Notes under the pieces: model-generated
The model's database searches: none
What the model was told of the DNA's origin: nothing
Seen by the model: the letters and a program-made list of their open reading frames with translations, nothing else
Shown here: positions 1 to 5,531 of the stretch, piece by piece
Numbering within the stretch: position 1 is the first letter of the stretch
Layout of the letters: the number at the start of each line of letters is the position of its first letter
Assembly: GCA_021826835.1 (NCBI GenBank)
Contig: JAKAYH010000162.1
Coordinates: 1 to 5,992 of the forward strand
DNA from: Thermoplasmata archaeon
Lineage (GTDB): Archaea; Thermoplasmatota; Thermoplasmata; Thermoplasmatales; Thermoplasmataceae
Direction: 5' to 3'
Length of the DNA: 5,992 nucleotides
Translations under genes and position numbers: made by a program

Positions 1-43
1 TCTCCTTAATCTTTTCCGGGTCATCCATAAGGGAAGTAATCAT
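1..43 (-). CDS. Possible 5' end of an unidentified leftward gene, cut by the window edge
   Basis: Reading leftward from an ATG at 43-41 the frame stays open to the edge and gives MITSLMDDPEKIKE, an ordinary charged N-terminus. A second in-frame ATG lies at 28-26. I see no clear Shine-Dalgarno site; a weak AT-rich stretch (TATTTTAG on the minus strand, about 68-76) sits 25-33 bases upstream and could be a TATA element for a leaderless start. With only 14 codons no family can be named. A + strand frame is also open here to a stop near 80, so the strand is not secure. Confidence 0.3.
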   Translation of the reverse strand, partial: MITSLMDDPEKIKE

Positions 44-50
44 TTACATG

Positions 51-67
51 GTGAGTCTCAAACTCAC
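51..67. repeat. Short inverted repeat (GTGAGT/ACTCAC)
   Basis: GTGAGT at 51-56 is matched by its exact reverse complement at 62-67 around a 5-base centre. It lies just upstream of the possible leftward start at 43, where an operator or leader hairpin could sit. It is short enough to be chance. The rest of 68-199 shows no gene I can support. Confidence 0.25.
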
Positions 68-199
68 TAAAATACATTTGTAATCGTTAACAAGTTGGGG
101 TGCCATGCATGGAAAAATTCATAATAAGTCTGCTTTCAGACCCCTAATATGTTGCCTTTTGCCTCGGAGAAAGAAAAACATAATGATGCCTTGAAAAAA

Positions 200-207
200 T
201 TATATAC
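200..207 (+). promoter_or_regulatory. TATA box of the tRNA-Thr gene
   Basis: TTATATAC preceded by an A-rich BRE-like run (194-199) is centred about 28 bases before the first base of the tRNA. That spacing places initiation at or just before the mature 5' end. Confidence 0.65.
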
Positions 208-231
208 CGTCCAAAACATCACCATTGCCGT

Positions 232-305
232 GCCGTCGTAGCTCAGCCTGGTAGAGCGCGTGCTTGGTAAGCACGAGGTCGCGGGATCGAATCCCGTCGG
301 CGGCT
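232..305 (+). tRNA. tRNA-Thr (anticodon GGT)
   Basis: The cloverleaf folds completely. The acceptor stem is 232-238 with 298-304 (one G-U pair), and the D arm is 241-244 with 254-257. The anticodon stem is 259-263 with 271-275 around loop TTGGTAA (264-270), so the anticodon is GGT at 266-268 and reads ACC. The variable region is AGGTC (276-280) and the T arm is 281-285 with 293-297. The discriminator base is T (305), typical of archaeal Thr tRNAs, and no CCA is encoded. There is no intron in the anticodon loop. One oddity is that the T loop reads ATCGAAT, with A where position 54 is normally U. Confidence 0.96.
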
Positions 306-320
306 CTTTTCCTACTTTCC
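306..320 (+). terminator. Possible T-rich terminator after the tRNA
   Basis: CTTTTCCTACTTTCC follows the tRNA 3' end directly. Archaeal polymerase often stops on such T-rich stretches without a hairpin. The tract is interrupted, so this is tentative. Confidence 0.35.
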
Positions 321-351
321 GAAGCCACATAAAATTTAGATAAAGAATCGG

Positions 352-382
352 CAGGTAAAGAAATTCATTAATACATTACCTG
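352..382. repeat. Inverted repeat CAGGTAA / TTACCTG
   Basis: Perfect 7-base arms at 352-358 and 376-382 flank a 17-base AT-rich spacer. Read leftward, the repeat is followed by T-rich sequence (about 310-345). It could therefore be a distal stop for the leftward siroheme operon that ends at 553, but the distance of about 170 bases makes this weak. Confidence 0.25.
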
Positions 383-507
383 TGGAGTTTGAGGGCCTGA
401 TATTGGAAACTGTGCTGAGGTAGATTTACGAAAATCTGGAGTTGAAGGAGATACTGGAGTCATTCGGCATAAAGGTCGATCGTGTGTCTTCATTTCTGAA
501 GACTTAA
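382..507 (+). pseudogene. Coding-like stretch interrupted by an in-frame TAG
   Basis: From a GTG at 382 the frame reads VEFEGLILETVLR, meets TAG at 421-423, then continues in the same frame as IYENLELKEILESFGI and on to SSFLKT, with TAA at 505-507. Codon choice looks coding-like on both sides of the TAG, and the second half predicts an amphipathic helix. No Shine-Dalgarno site precedes the GTG. I do not recognise a family. It may be the remnant of a small gene with a nonsense mutation, or simply chance open frame. Otherwise 306-552 holds only two small inverted repeats. Confidence 0.2.
486..503. repeat. Perfect 7-bp hairpin with TTTC loop
   Basis: GTCTTCA (486-492) and TGAAGAC (497-503) form a perfect stem around four bases. 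It lies about 50 bases past the stop of the leftward siroheme operon, where a 3'-end hairpin would be expected. No T run follows on either strand, so calling it a terminator is not justified. RNA 3'-end protection or chance are both possible. Confidence 0.3.
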
Positions 508-552
508 GGATGTAAAGTCACCACGATATCAACCTAGAGAACAGTAATACAG

Positions 553-1179
553 CTAAAATCGATAAGAAAATGATTTCCCAAAATTGTATGCCTCCTCAAA
601 CTTGCTTTCATCTACCAGGTTCCAAAAAATATTCATCTTAAAAAGCTGAGAAAAGAAAAGCCCTTTTCTTTGGATATCACTAATGTGTATATCACACCTT
701 AATCTCTGTATCACCGGCAAAGCCCTTACATAGCGATAACTTTGATGTCTTAATAAATCTCTTAAGAATACCGAAAATGCAGGCGACTTGCCTAATGTTG
801 AAACTGAGATTACAACCCCATCCAGTTCAACGGAAGCAGGGAAAATTAATGGACTATCTGCATAATCCACTCTGTTGTACAAGATTTCATTTTTGATACA
901 TAGATTTTCGATAAGTCCATTGATATCTTCATCGTTAGTCGCTATAATTACCAAGAATGCCCCTGCCAAGTGAGAAGCAATTTCGAAAGATGCACCCATG
1001 TCTATGCATAGCCTATCTACGGTCAGATCGTCGAAAGCACTGTCAAAGTTAGCAGAAATTACGGTAACTCTCGCTCCATGGTCCAACATTTGTTTGGCCT
1101 TTCTAACGGCGATTTTACCTCCACCAAAAATAATCACTTTTCTGCTCTTCAAATTTAGCATGACTGGCAAAAAACCCAT
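553..1179 (-). CDS. Precorrin-2 dehydrogenase / sirohydrochlorin ferrochelatase-type protein (Met8/CysG N-terminal family)
   Basis: This protein (208 residues) probably oxidises precorrin-2 to sirohydrochlorin with NAD. Met8 and CysG of this family also insert iron to give siroheme. An N-terminal Rossmann fold carries GGGKIAVRK (19-27). IATND (79-83) ends the nucleotide-binding half. RVD (103-105) places D105 where CysG has its catalytic Asp104. IFPASV (112-117) and SVSTLGKSPAFSVFLR (125-140) are the family's dimer/active-site motifs, followed by a helical C-terminal region to 208. The ATG start is supported by GGAG at 1188-1191, eight bases upstream, inside the end of the SUMT gene; the two genes are only 3 bases apart. 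The stop is TAG. No separate CbiX/SirB chelatase is visible, so this protein may do both steps; that is inference. Confidence 0.9.
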   Translation of the reverse strand: MGFLPVMLNLKSRKVIIFGGGKIAVRKAKQMLDHGARVTVISANFDSAFDDLTVDRLCIDMGASFEIASHLAGAFLVIIATNDEDINGLIENLCIKNEILYNRVDYADSPLIFPASVELDGVVISVSTLGKSPAFSVFLRDLLRHQSYRYVRALPVIQRLRCDIHISDIQRKGLFFSQLFKMNIFWNLVDESKFEEAYNFGKSFSYRF

Positions 1180-1182
1180 ATG

Positions 1183-1974
1183 TCAGCTCCATTTGATGTT
1201 ACTTGCATCAATGAAACGATTCAACAACCAAAGTTTAACGACTTCCCCTATAATGATTATACCGGGAGGTATTATTTTCTCGCGCTGAACTAGTTGCGTT
1301 ATTTCAGACAAACGCCCGGCAACGATCTTTTCATTCAATCGTGTCCCACTTTGTATTACTGCCACAGGTCTCTCTCCATCCATCCCATTAACCATTAATT
1401 CTCTTGTTATTTTTTCAATCTCTCCAATACCCATCAGAACTACTATTGTACCCTGAAATCGTGAAACGTTTTTCCAGTCCATATTTTCATTCCTCTTCCT
1501 ATGACCGGTGATAATCAAAACAGAAGAAGAAAAATCTCGATGAGTCAACGGCAATCCAATGCTCGTTGGGACACCTAAGGCCGAGCTAACCCCTGGAACA
1601 ACTTTGAATCTGATATGTCTTCTTTTTAATAACTCGATCTCCTCCCACCCTCTTCCAAATAAAAAAGGGTCCCCGCCTTTCAGTCTAACAACGTTATGAC
1701 CTTGTGAAATATACTCATCTACACCTTCGTATATCCGTTCTACTCTCTGTGCTGAATCACTGTTGGACTCAGGTTTCACTGCTATTAATGTCTTCTTTTT
1801 GTCGATAGTGCAAAACAACTCTTTGCTTATCAATCGATCATAGATTATGACATCAGCAGACTCTAACAATGACTTCCCCCTAACGGTAATGAGTCCTGGA
1901 TCTCCAGGCCCAGCTCCTACTATATAAACCGTCCCCTTCTTTGTCATATTTTTCTGCTCATTTTTTGATGGCAT
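1183..1974 (-). CDS. cobA: Uroporphyrinogen-III C-methyltransferase (SUMT)
   Basis: This cytosolic enzyme uses two S-adenosylmethionine to turn uroporphyrinogen III into precorrin-2, the branch point to siroheme and cobamides. The 263-residue length fits the stand-alone CobA family. Family motifs appear in order: VGAGPGDPGLIT (19-30), YDRLIS (45-50), VRLKGGDPFLFGRGWEE (96-112), the VPG...LPLTHR block (126-146), ITGH (155-158), MGI (181-183), the GT-containing AdoMet region (203-211) and PGIIIIGEVV (237-246). The region after the YDRLIS segment (66-80) lacks the GKR-x-G-H...QEEI pattern usual in bacterial CobA, the only notable divergence. I chose the first ATG over the one at codon 10 because a strong ribosome-binding site precedes it. 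It sits fourth in the reductase operon, 49 bases after the regulator gene. Confidence 0.94.
   Translation of the reverse strand: MPSKNEQKNMTKKGTVYIVGAGPGDPGLITVRGKSLLESADVIIYDRLISKELFCTIDKKKTLIAVKPESNSDSAQRVERIYEGVDEYISQGHNVVRLKGGDPFLFGRGWEEIELLKRRHIRFKVVPGVSSALGVPTSIGLPLTHRDFSSSVLIITGHRKRNENMDWKNVSRFQGTIVVLMGIGEIEKITRELMVNGMDGERPVAVIQSGTRLNEKIVAGRLSEITQLVQREKIIPPGIIIIGEVVKLWLLNRFIDASNIKWS
1188..1191 (-). promoter_or_regulatory. Ribosome-binding site of the precorrin-2 dehydrogenase gene
   Basis: GGAG on the minus strand, within the last codons of SUMT, is spaced eight bases from the ATG at 1179. This supports coupled translation of the two siroheme enzymes. Confidence 0.55.
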
Positions 1975-1976
1975 GA

Positions 1977-1985
1977 TCCCCTCTC
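1977..1985 (-). promoter_or_regulatory. Ribosome-binding site that fixes the SUMT start
   Basis: GAGAGGGGA on the minus strand lies just before the ATG at 1974, with the GAGG core five bases away. The alternative ATG at 1947 has only a weak GAGC before it. The strong site also suggests SUMT is translated from an internal position of a longer mRNA rather than as a leaderless gene. Confidence 0.6.
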
Positions 1986-2023
1986 AATTAATGGCTCCAC
2001 AACACACTGTAACAAATAATTCG

Positions 2024-2431
2024 CTACTGCGAACTAGTGAGCTTATCACTAAGTCTATGGCGATTCTTCCACTCACTGATAGCTAAGCGAATGTTTTTAT
2101 CGGCTAGGAGTTTCATACAGATCCCGTTTATCAAAAGAATTAGATCATCACTTGAGGTCCCATTGTTTATTTCATTAGCCATCAGCTTTATGTTATCGGA
2201 GAATGCCCGTATCTTCATTAGTTCCTTATTAACCCCTCTTATGCCCCGGATGTAATTGCTGACAGCCTGTTGTTTTATGCCGAAAATTTCCGACACCTTT
2301 TTCTGACTGAGGTGATAGTCTCTTATCAAACCAATCACCAGTGTATTTCTCACCGTGGAACAGAGTACGTTAGCTGCCAAGTCAATGGGAATTTGTGTAT
2401 TTCTTCTTTCCAATTCATATTTTTCTTTCAT
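2024..2431 (-). CDS. XRE-type helix-turn-helix regulator (COG2522-like)
   Basis: This small protein (135 residues from ATG 2431) has a clear helix-turn-helix at about 42-63. SQKKVSEIFGI is the positioning helix and KQQAVSNYIRG the recognition helix. The layout resembles the archaeal predicted regulators of COG2522: a helical segment before the HTH, then a helical tail. As I recall, many members of that family have an N-terminal Cys and a Cys-rich tail; here only C24 and C105 remain. An in-frame TTG at 2455 would add 8 residues, but I prefer the ATG, which overlaps the tusA end by 17 bases and suggests coupled translation. The stop is TAG. Its place inside the reductase/siroheme operon suggests it regulates that operon, perhaps through the palindrome at 4229-4241. 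This is inference; the ligand is unknown. Confidence 0.8.
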   Translation of the reverse strand: MKEKYELERRNTQIPIDLAANVLCSTVRNTLVIGLIRDYHLSQKKVSEIFGIKQQAVSNYIRGIRGVNKELMKIRAFSDNIKLMANEINNGTSSDDLILLINGICMKLLADKNIRLAISEWKNRHRLSDKLTSSQ

Positions 2432-2669
2432 GGCCCCAAACCTGTTGCTTTTCAATCTCTATTTTCCAAACATTTCTATTAATCTCTACGATAGACCTAA
2501 TTGTCAGTTCTAAATCCTGCAATTCATCTCTTATTATTTCTATTGAAGGTGGACTATCAATCATTACTTCGAGGAGATCTGTCGAGGTAATCTCTTTAGC
2601 CTTAAGTACAGTCAATACTTCTGGATAAGGGCAAGGAAGCCCAGTAAGATTAAGCCTTATCCTGTTCAT
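2415..2669 (-). CDS. tusA: TusA/SirA-family sulfur carrier protein
   Basis: This protein of about 84 residues has the family signature: a short first strand, then GLPCPYPEVL (10-19) with Cys13 in the CPxP motif that carries persulfide sulfur in TusA, then LEVMIDSPPSIEII (33-46), matching the family's D-x-P-A-x-x-D-I segment. The ATG at 2669 gives the usual TusA N-terminus (MNRIRLNLTGLPCP). A GTG at 2690, only 6 bases after the reductase stop, would add 7 residues but has AGG directly against it. A GGTGAT Shine-Dalgarno-like sequence lies 16 bases before the ATG, rather far. Lying between a sulfite reductase and its regulator, it probably handles sulfur produced or consumed by that enzyme. Direction and partner are not shown by sequence. 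Confidence 0.88.
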   Translation of the reverse strand: MNRIRLNLTGLPCPYPEVLTVLKAKEITSTDLLEVMIDSPPSIEIIRDELQDLELTIRSIVEINRNVWKIEIEKQQVWGHERKI

Positions 2670-2696
2670 ATCTTTAGATATTGTTATCACCCTATG

Positions 2697-4199
2697 TTAT
2701 TCCATAAATTCAGCAAGTTCAGCAACAGAATACCTTTCACAGAAGCTACTAAACGTCTCATCGTCGACTTTTTTCTGCATAAATTTCTCCACGATATTCC
2801 CTATCCTGGCATTGAGATCAGCTATGGGGACAGAGCGTTTCACGAGTCTTCCAAAAGTAGGTTTTTTTCCAAGTACACCGCCTACATATATGTTATATCC
2901 CTCGATAGTAATATTGCGGTCACGGGTTAACGTTGCCTGTAATCCTATATCTGCTATTGGAAATCTGCTGCAAGCGCTCGGACAACCACTGACCGACAAT
3001 TTTAGATTTAGTGCAGAAGGTTCTGTATAAAACCGCTTTTCAAGATAATTCACAATCTCTCTGGTTCTTGCCGATGTACTATCTGATATGACCGCCAACC
3101 GGCAAAATTCGGCGCGGCATGACAATGCAGTCCAAGACAAGGGAAAAACATTGAACGGGAGCCCAATCTTTCTCATCTCTTGAATTATTTTGTTTGTGAA
3201 CTTCCATTCTACTCCAGTGAAGACTAAATTCTGAAAGGGCGTAAGTCGTAATTCTGGCGAAGCATAATTTTCGGCAATTTCTGCTATCTTAAGCATTTGG
3301 AAGCTCGTCATTTCCCCATTTTGAATCGGGTAGTTGATGTAGCAATAGTTATCGTTTTTCTGAGGCTTAATTCCAACATGTTCATTTCCACTCGTGACAA
3401 GTGCACCATGGTCAAACCTATCGAGTTTTTCTCCAATTACGCTCTGAAGATTTTCCCTGATCCTGTCTATGCCAATTTCATCTACGAAGAATTTGAAGCG
3501 AGAGCGTGCTTTGCTGCTACGTGCCCCCATATCTCGAAACATTCGAAGAAGCGCTTCGATCACCTGCAAAACGTTTTCTAAGCGTATAAATACACCTAAA
3601 GGTTTCCCGATGCGTGGTGGGGTGCCTGTCCCACCACCAAGAAATGCCACGAATCCAATATCGTCGGTTTCTTTTTTCGTTGCTACCAAAGCCAGATCCT
3701 GAATTTCGGGGGAAACACAGTTCTTTGTGCAGCCTGAAATAGATATCTTGAATTTTCTTGGTAGATCTAGAAATTCTCTATTACCGGACACTAATTTCTT
3801 AACTTTATGAATGAGGGGGAGGACATCCATTACCCCATCCTTGTCTATACCGGATACGGGACATCCCACAATATTGCGTACATCCCCGAAATGAGCTACT
3901 GGTTTCCCTTGACCACAAAAATCGGTCGTGAAGCCAATTTCTTCCAATTTCTTAAAAACTTCTATCGATTCCATCCCATTGATCCAGTGCATCTGTATAT
4001 TCTGTCTCGACGTTATCTCAGCATGGCCTTTCCCGTATTTTTCTGATATATTTGCAACGGCCCTAAATTGTTCACACGTTAAGAAACCACCAGGGATCGA
4101 GACTCTTAAAAAATGCCTAGATCCCCGTCCCTTTTCGCAACCTACGGCATATCTATTGGTAAAACGCATAATGTCGTCGATGTTGTAATTTTCAACCAC
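2697..4199 (-). CDS. Siroheme- and [4Fe-4S]-dependent sulfite (or nitrite) reductase
   Basis: This 500-residue protein has the tandem architecture of CysI/NirA-type reductases. Half one has SRQNIQMHW (64-72, R65), VRN (107-109, R108) and LPRKFKI (146-152, K149 and K151), matching the Arg/Lys residues that hold siroheme and substrate in E. coli CysI. Half two has LRLTPFQN (317-324), the first cluster pair C361/C366 and the second pair SGCPSAC (404-410, C406/C410), which should hold the [4Fe-4S] cluster joined to siroheme. Two oddities: the first pair is C-x4-C rather than the usual C-x5-C, and half one also has a C-x3-C (C157/C161). Reduction of sulfite to sulfide, probably with ferredoxin as donor, is favoured by the adjacent tusA; nitrite cannot be excluded. 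The GTG start at 4199 fits a leaderless mRNA, with the TATA box centred 25 bases upstream. An ATG at 4169 is the alternative. Confidence 0.92.
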   Translation of the reverse strand: MVENYNIDDIMRFTNRYAVGCEKGRGSRHFLRVSIPGGFLTCEQFRAVANISEKYGKGHAEITSRQNIQMHWINGMESIEVFKKLEEIGFTTDFCGQGKPVAHFGDVRNIVGCPVSGIDKDGVMDVLPLIHKVKKLVSGNREFLDLPRKFKISISGCTKNCVSPEIQDLALVATKKETDDIGFVAFLGGGTGTPPRIGKPLGVFIRLENVLQVIEALLRMFRDMGARSSKARSRFKFFVDEIGIDRIRENLQSVIGEKLDRFDHGALVTSGNEHVGIKPQKNDNYCYINYPIQNGEMTSFQMLKIAEIAENYASPELRLTPFQNLVFTGVEWKFTNKIIQEMRKIGLPFNVFPLSWTALSCRAEFCRLAVISDSTSARTREIVNYLEKRFYTEPSALNLKLSVSGCPSACSRFPIADIGLQATLTRDRNITIEGYNIYVGGVLGKKPTFGRLVKRSVPIADLNARIGNIVEKFMQKKVDDETFSSFCERYSVAELAEFME

Positions 4200-4219
4200 G
4201 TATTAGGAATATTTTAGAG

Positions 4220-4227
4220 TATATAAA
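4220..4227 (-). promoter_or_regulatory. TATA box of the reductase/siroheme operon
   Basis: TTTATATA on the minus strand is centred about 25 bases before the GTG at 4199, so the transcript should start at or within a base or two of that codon. No Shine-Dalgarno sequence lies between. All five downstream genes are closely spaced or overlapping, so this is the likely promoter for the set. Confidence 0.7.
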
Positions 4228-4228
4228 T

Positions 4229-4241
4229 ACAACGCCGTTGT
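4229..4241. promoter_or_regulatory. Perfect palindrome beside the operon TATA box (candidate operator)
   Basis: ACAACG-C-CGTTGT is a perfect 6+1+6 inverted repeat. It directly abuts the TATA box on its upstream side and covers the BRE position where TFB would bind. A dimeric HTH protein here would block or modulate initiation. The operon's own XRE-type regulator is the obvious candidate binder (inference). Confidence 0.5.
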
Positions 4242-4267
4242 TAATTCCTCCAAACTGAGTTGATTTT

Positions 4268-4287
4268 TAGATAGCATCGGTTATCTA
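4268..4287. repeat. Inverted repeat upstream of the reductase promoter
   Basis: TAGATAGC (4268-4275) pairs with GTTATCTA (4280-4287) with one G-T pair around a 4-base loop. It lies about 40 bases upstream of the TATA box. It may be a second protein site or a remnant of the upstream gene's 3' end. Its sequence is unrelated to the palindrome at 4229. Confidence 0.3.
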
Positions 4288-4293
4288 TGGCGA

Positions 4294-4344
4294 GAAAAAT
4301 AGGGAAAAGTGACCGCCCACCCCACAGTCTTTACTCAGGACTGT
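4294..4344 (-). terminator. Likely terminator of the MtrA-like transcription unit
   Basis: ACAGTCTT (4324-4331) pairs with AGGACTGT (4337-4344) to form an 8-bp stem with a 5-base loop. Read leftward it is followed by two T runs (4305-4308 and 4295-4299). It begins about 60 bases after the TGA stop at 4408 and ends before the next promoter, which is where a stop for the upstream unit is expected. Confidence 0.5.
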
Positions 4345-4407
4345 TTGCGGATTCTTTCCTTTCTCTCCACGTTGTATAAAATGGCCCCTTTGTCAGCTTA
4401 ACTAAGA

Positions 4408-5520
4408 TCAAGCGCCATCCTGAACGCAATTGAATCCGTACTTCAACGATAATTCTGCCTTCTCAAGTTCCGCTCCGAGGTAGGCAGCGTGGCTTAGCTG
4501 TGTAACGTACCCGCTCTTAACAATCGCCTTCCATATCGACTTTGCGTCGCTACCCACGAATGTTCTCAAAAGATCGTTACGATATGAATAGTGCTCGATT
4601 GTGATGAGTTTCTCTTTCTGTTGAGGAATAATAACAAAGTAGCCTGCCCTGTCCATTATAACAGAATCCTTTTCATCATCTTTTGTAATAACAATCCTCG
4701 GAGGGGCTGAATCGTCTATGCTTTCATTCCCCCTTTCAGTGCAACTGCAAGGCGAAGAACCCTCTTTGGCGGATTTCTTTATCATCTGTACAATCTTGTC
4801 TTCATCTTCACACCCTATCAAGTCTATCATTTTCACCTGTTGACGGAATATATCAACCTCCTGACGACTCACATTTCTCAGAATTGGGTTCCTTCCGGTG
4901 GACCCAACGATTCTCATCTTCTCATCTACGCCATTCTCATGCAAAGAGAGTAGCGTTTTTCCGGGTTTGTGCCCTTCTGTATCTTTCCCGCACACTAAGA
5001 GTACTCGAATAGCGGGATTCGTAATAGTATTCTTGATGACTTTATCGATGCCTATGTTCTCCGTTTCCGTCTTGCCAACTATGCAGAGTTCTTTAGGCTT
5101 AATGAGTGAGAGTTTCTCTACAAGGTCTAGGCTTCCCAGTGTAGAAACGGCAACAGGGCAGTCTCCCCCACTGCACAGGACGATGTATTCTCCAGGAATT
5201 GGTGGCCAGGCTTCTTTCACTTCAAAGGAACATGTTGGTGACTTGGATGCTGCTTCGGGGAAAGCCTCGTTGAGAATATTTATAGCAACTGCCGAATAAC
5301 AGTGCTTGCACCCAAGACACGGATACGCCACGGGTAGCATTCTTGATGACCAATCCTGAACTTTATTGAAGAAATCAGGGGGGAAAGTTGCGCTAAGTGG
5401 CCGAAGAGACAATATATTCTCCAGAGCCTCTTTCATACACCCACACCTCAGGCACTTTTTTAAAGCACTTGCCTCCTCTAATTCTGAAACAATTTTTCCT
5501 ATTGGACCATCCTTTTCCAT
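4408..5520 (-). CDS. MtrA-like corrinoid protein with Cys-rich N-terminus and DUF4346-like C-terminus
   Basis: This 370-residue soluble protein has three parts. Residues 1-100 carry C23-x2-C26-x-C28 and C68-x2-C71-x2-C74, plus C97, which suggests a metal or Fe-S site. Residues about 105-250 match MtrA, the corrinoid subunit of methyl-H4MPT:coenzyme M methyltransferase: PVAVSTLGS (122-130), GKTETENIGIDKVI (149-162), EGHKPGK (182-188), LHENGVD (193-199) and IVGSTGRNP (204-212). H184 aligns with MtrA His84, the cobalt ligand. Residues about 275-368 resemble DUF4346: DRAGYFVI (290-297), IEHY (308-311), LSHAAYLGAELEKAE (342-356) and a final VQD. The membrane anchor of methanogen MtrA is absent and no other mtr gene is present, so a cytosolic methyl-transfer role outside methanogenesis is likely (inference). 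GAGTGA (5528-5533), overlapping the stop of the upstream gene, serves as ribosome-binding site. The genes are 11 bases apart. Confidence 0.85.
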   Translation of the reverse strand: MEKDGPIGKIVSELEEASALKKCLRCGCMKEALENILSLRPLSATFPPDFFNKVQDWSSRMLPVAYPCLGCKHCYSAVAINILNEAFPEAASKSPTCSFEVKEAWPPIPGEYIVLCSGGDCPVAVSTLGSLDLVEKLSLIKPKELCIVGKTETENIGIDKVIKNTITNPAIRVLLVCGKDTEGHKPGKTLLSLHENGVDEKMRIVGSTGRNPILRNVSRQEVDIFRQQVKMIDLIGCEDEDKIVQMIKKSAKEGSSPCSCTERGNESIDDSAPPRIVITKDDEKDSVIMDRAGYFVIIPQQKEKLITIEHYSYRNDLLRTFVGSDAKSIWKAIVKSGYVTQLSHAAYLGAELEKAELSLKYGFNCVQDGA

Positions 5521-5531
5521 TATGTTTTCAC

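Noticed and set aside
136..330. Minus-strand open frame of 64 codons
   Set aside because: It runs antisense through the tRNA-Thr gene; its middle is simply the reverse of the cloverleaf.
421..423. TAG read as pyrrolysine
   Set aside because: TAG ends two solid genes here (553 and 2024), and no pyrrolysine genes or methylamine methyltransferases are present.
998..1288. Plus-strand open frame across the SUMT/precorrin-2 dehydrogenase junction
   Set aside because: It is a shadow of two well-supported enzymes on the other strand.
3090..3125. Frameshift in the reductase as the cause of the short Cys spacing
   Set aside because: The frame and alignment continue correctly on both sides, so only a whole-codon difference fits.
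2697..4199. Dissimilatory DsrA/DsrB-type reductase
   Set aside because: It is one polypeptide with two half-repeats of the CysI/NirA type, with no paired subunit and no inserted ferredoxin domain.
4898..5299. Plus-strand open frame of 133 codons inside the MtrA-like gene
   Set aside because: The opposite strand has clear MtrA and DUF4346 motifs; this frame has no recognisable domain, ribosome-binding site or promoter.
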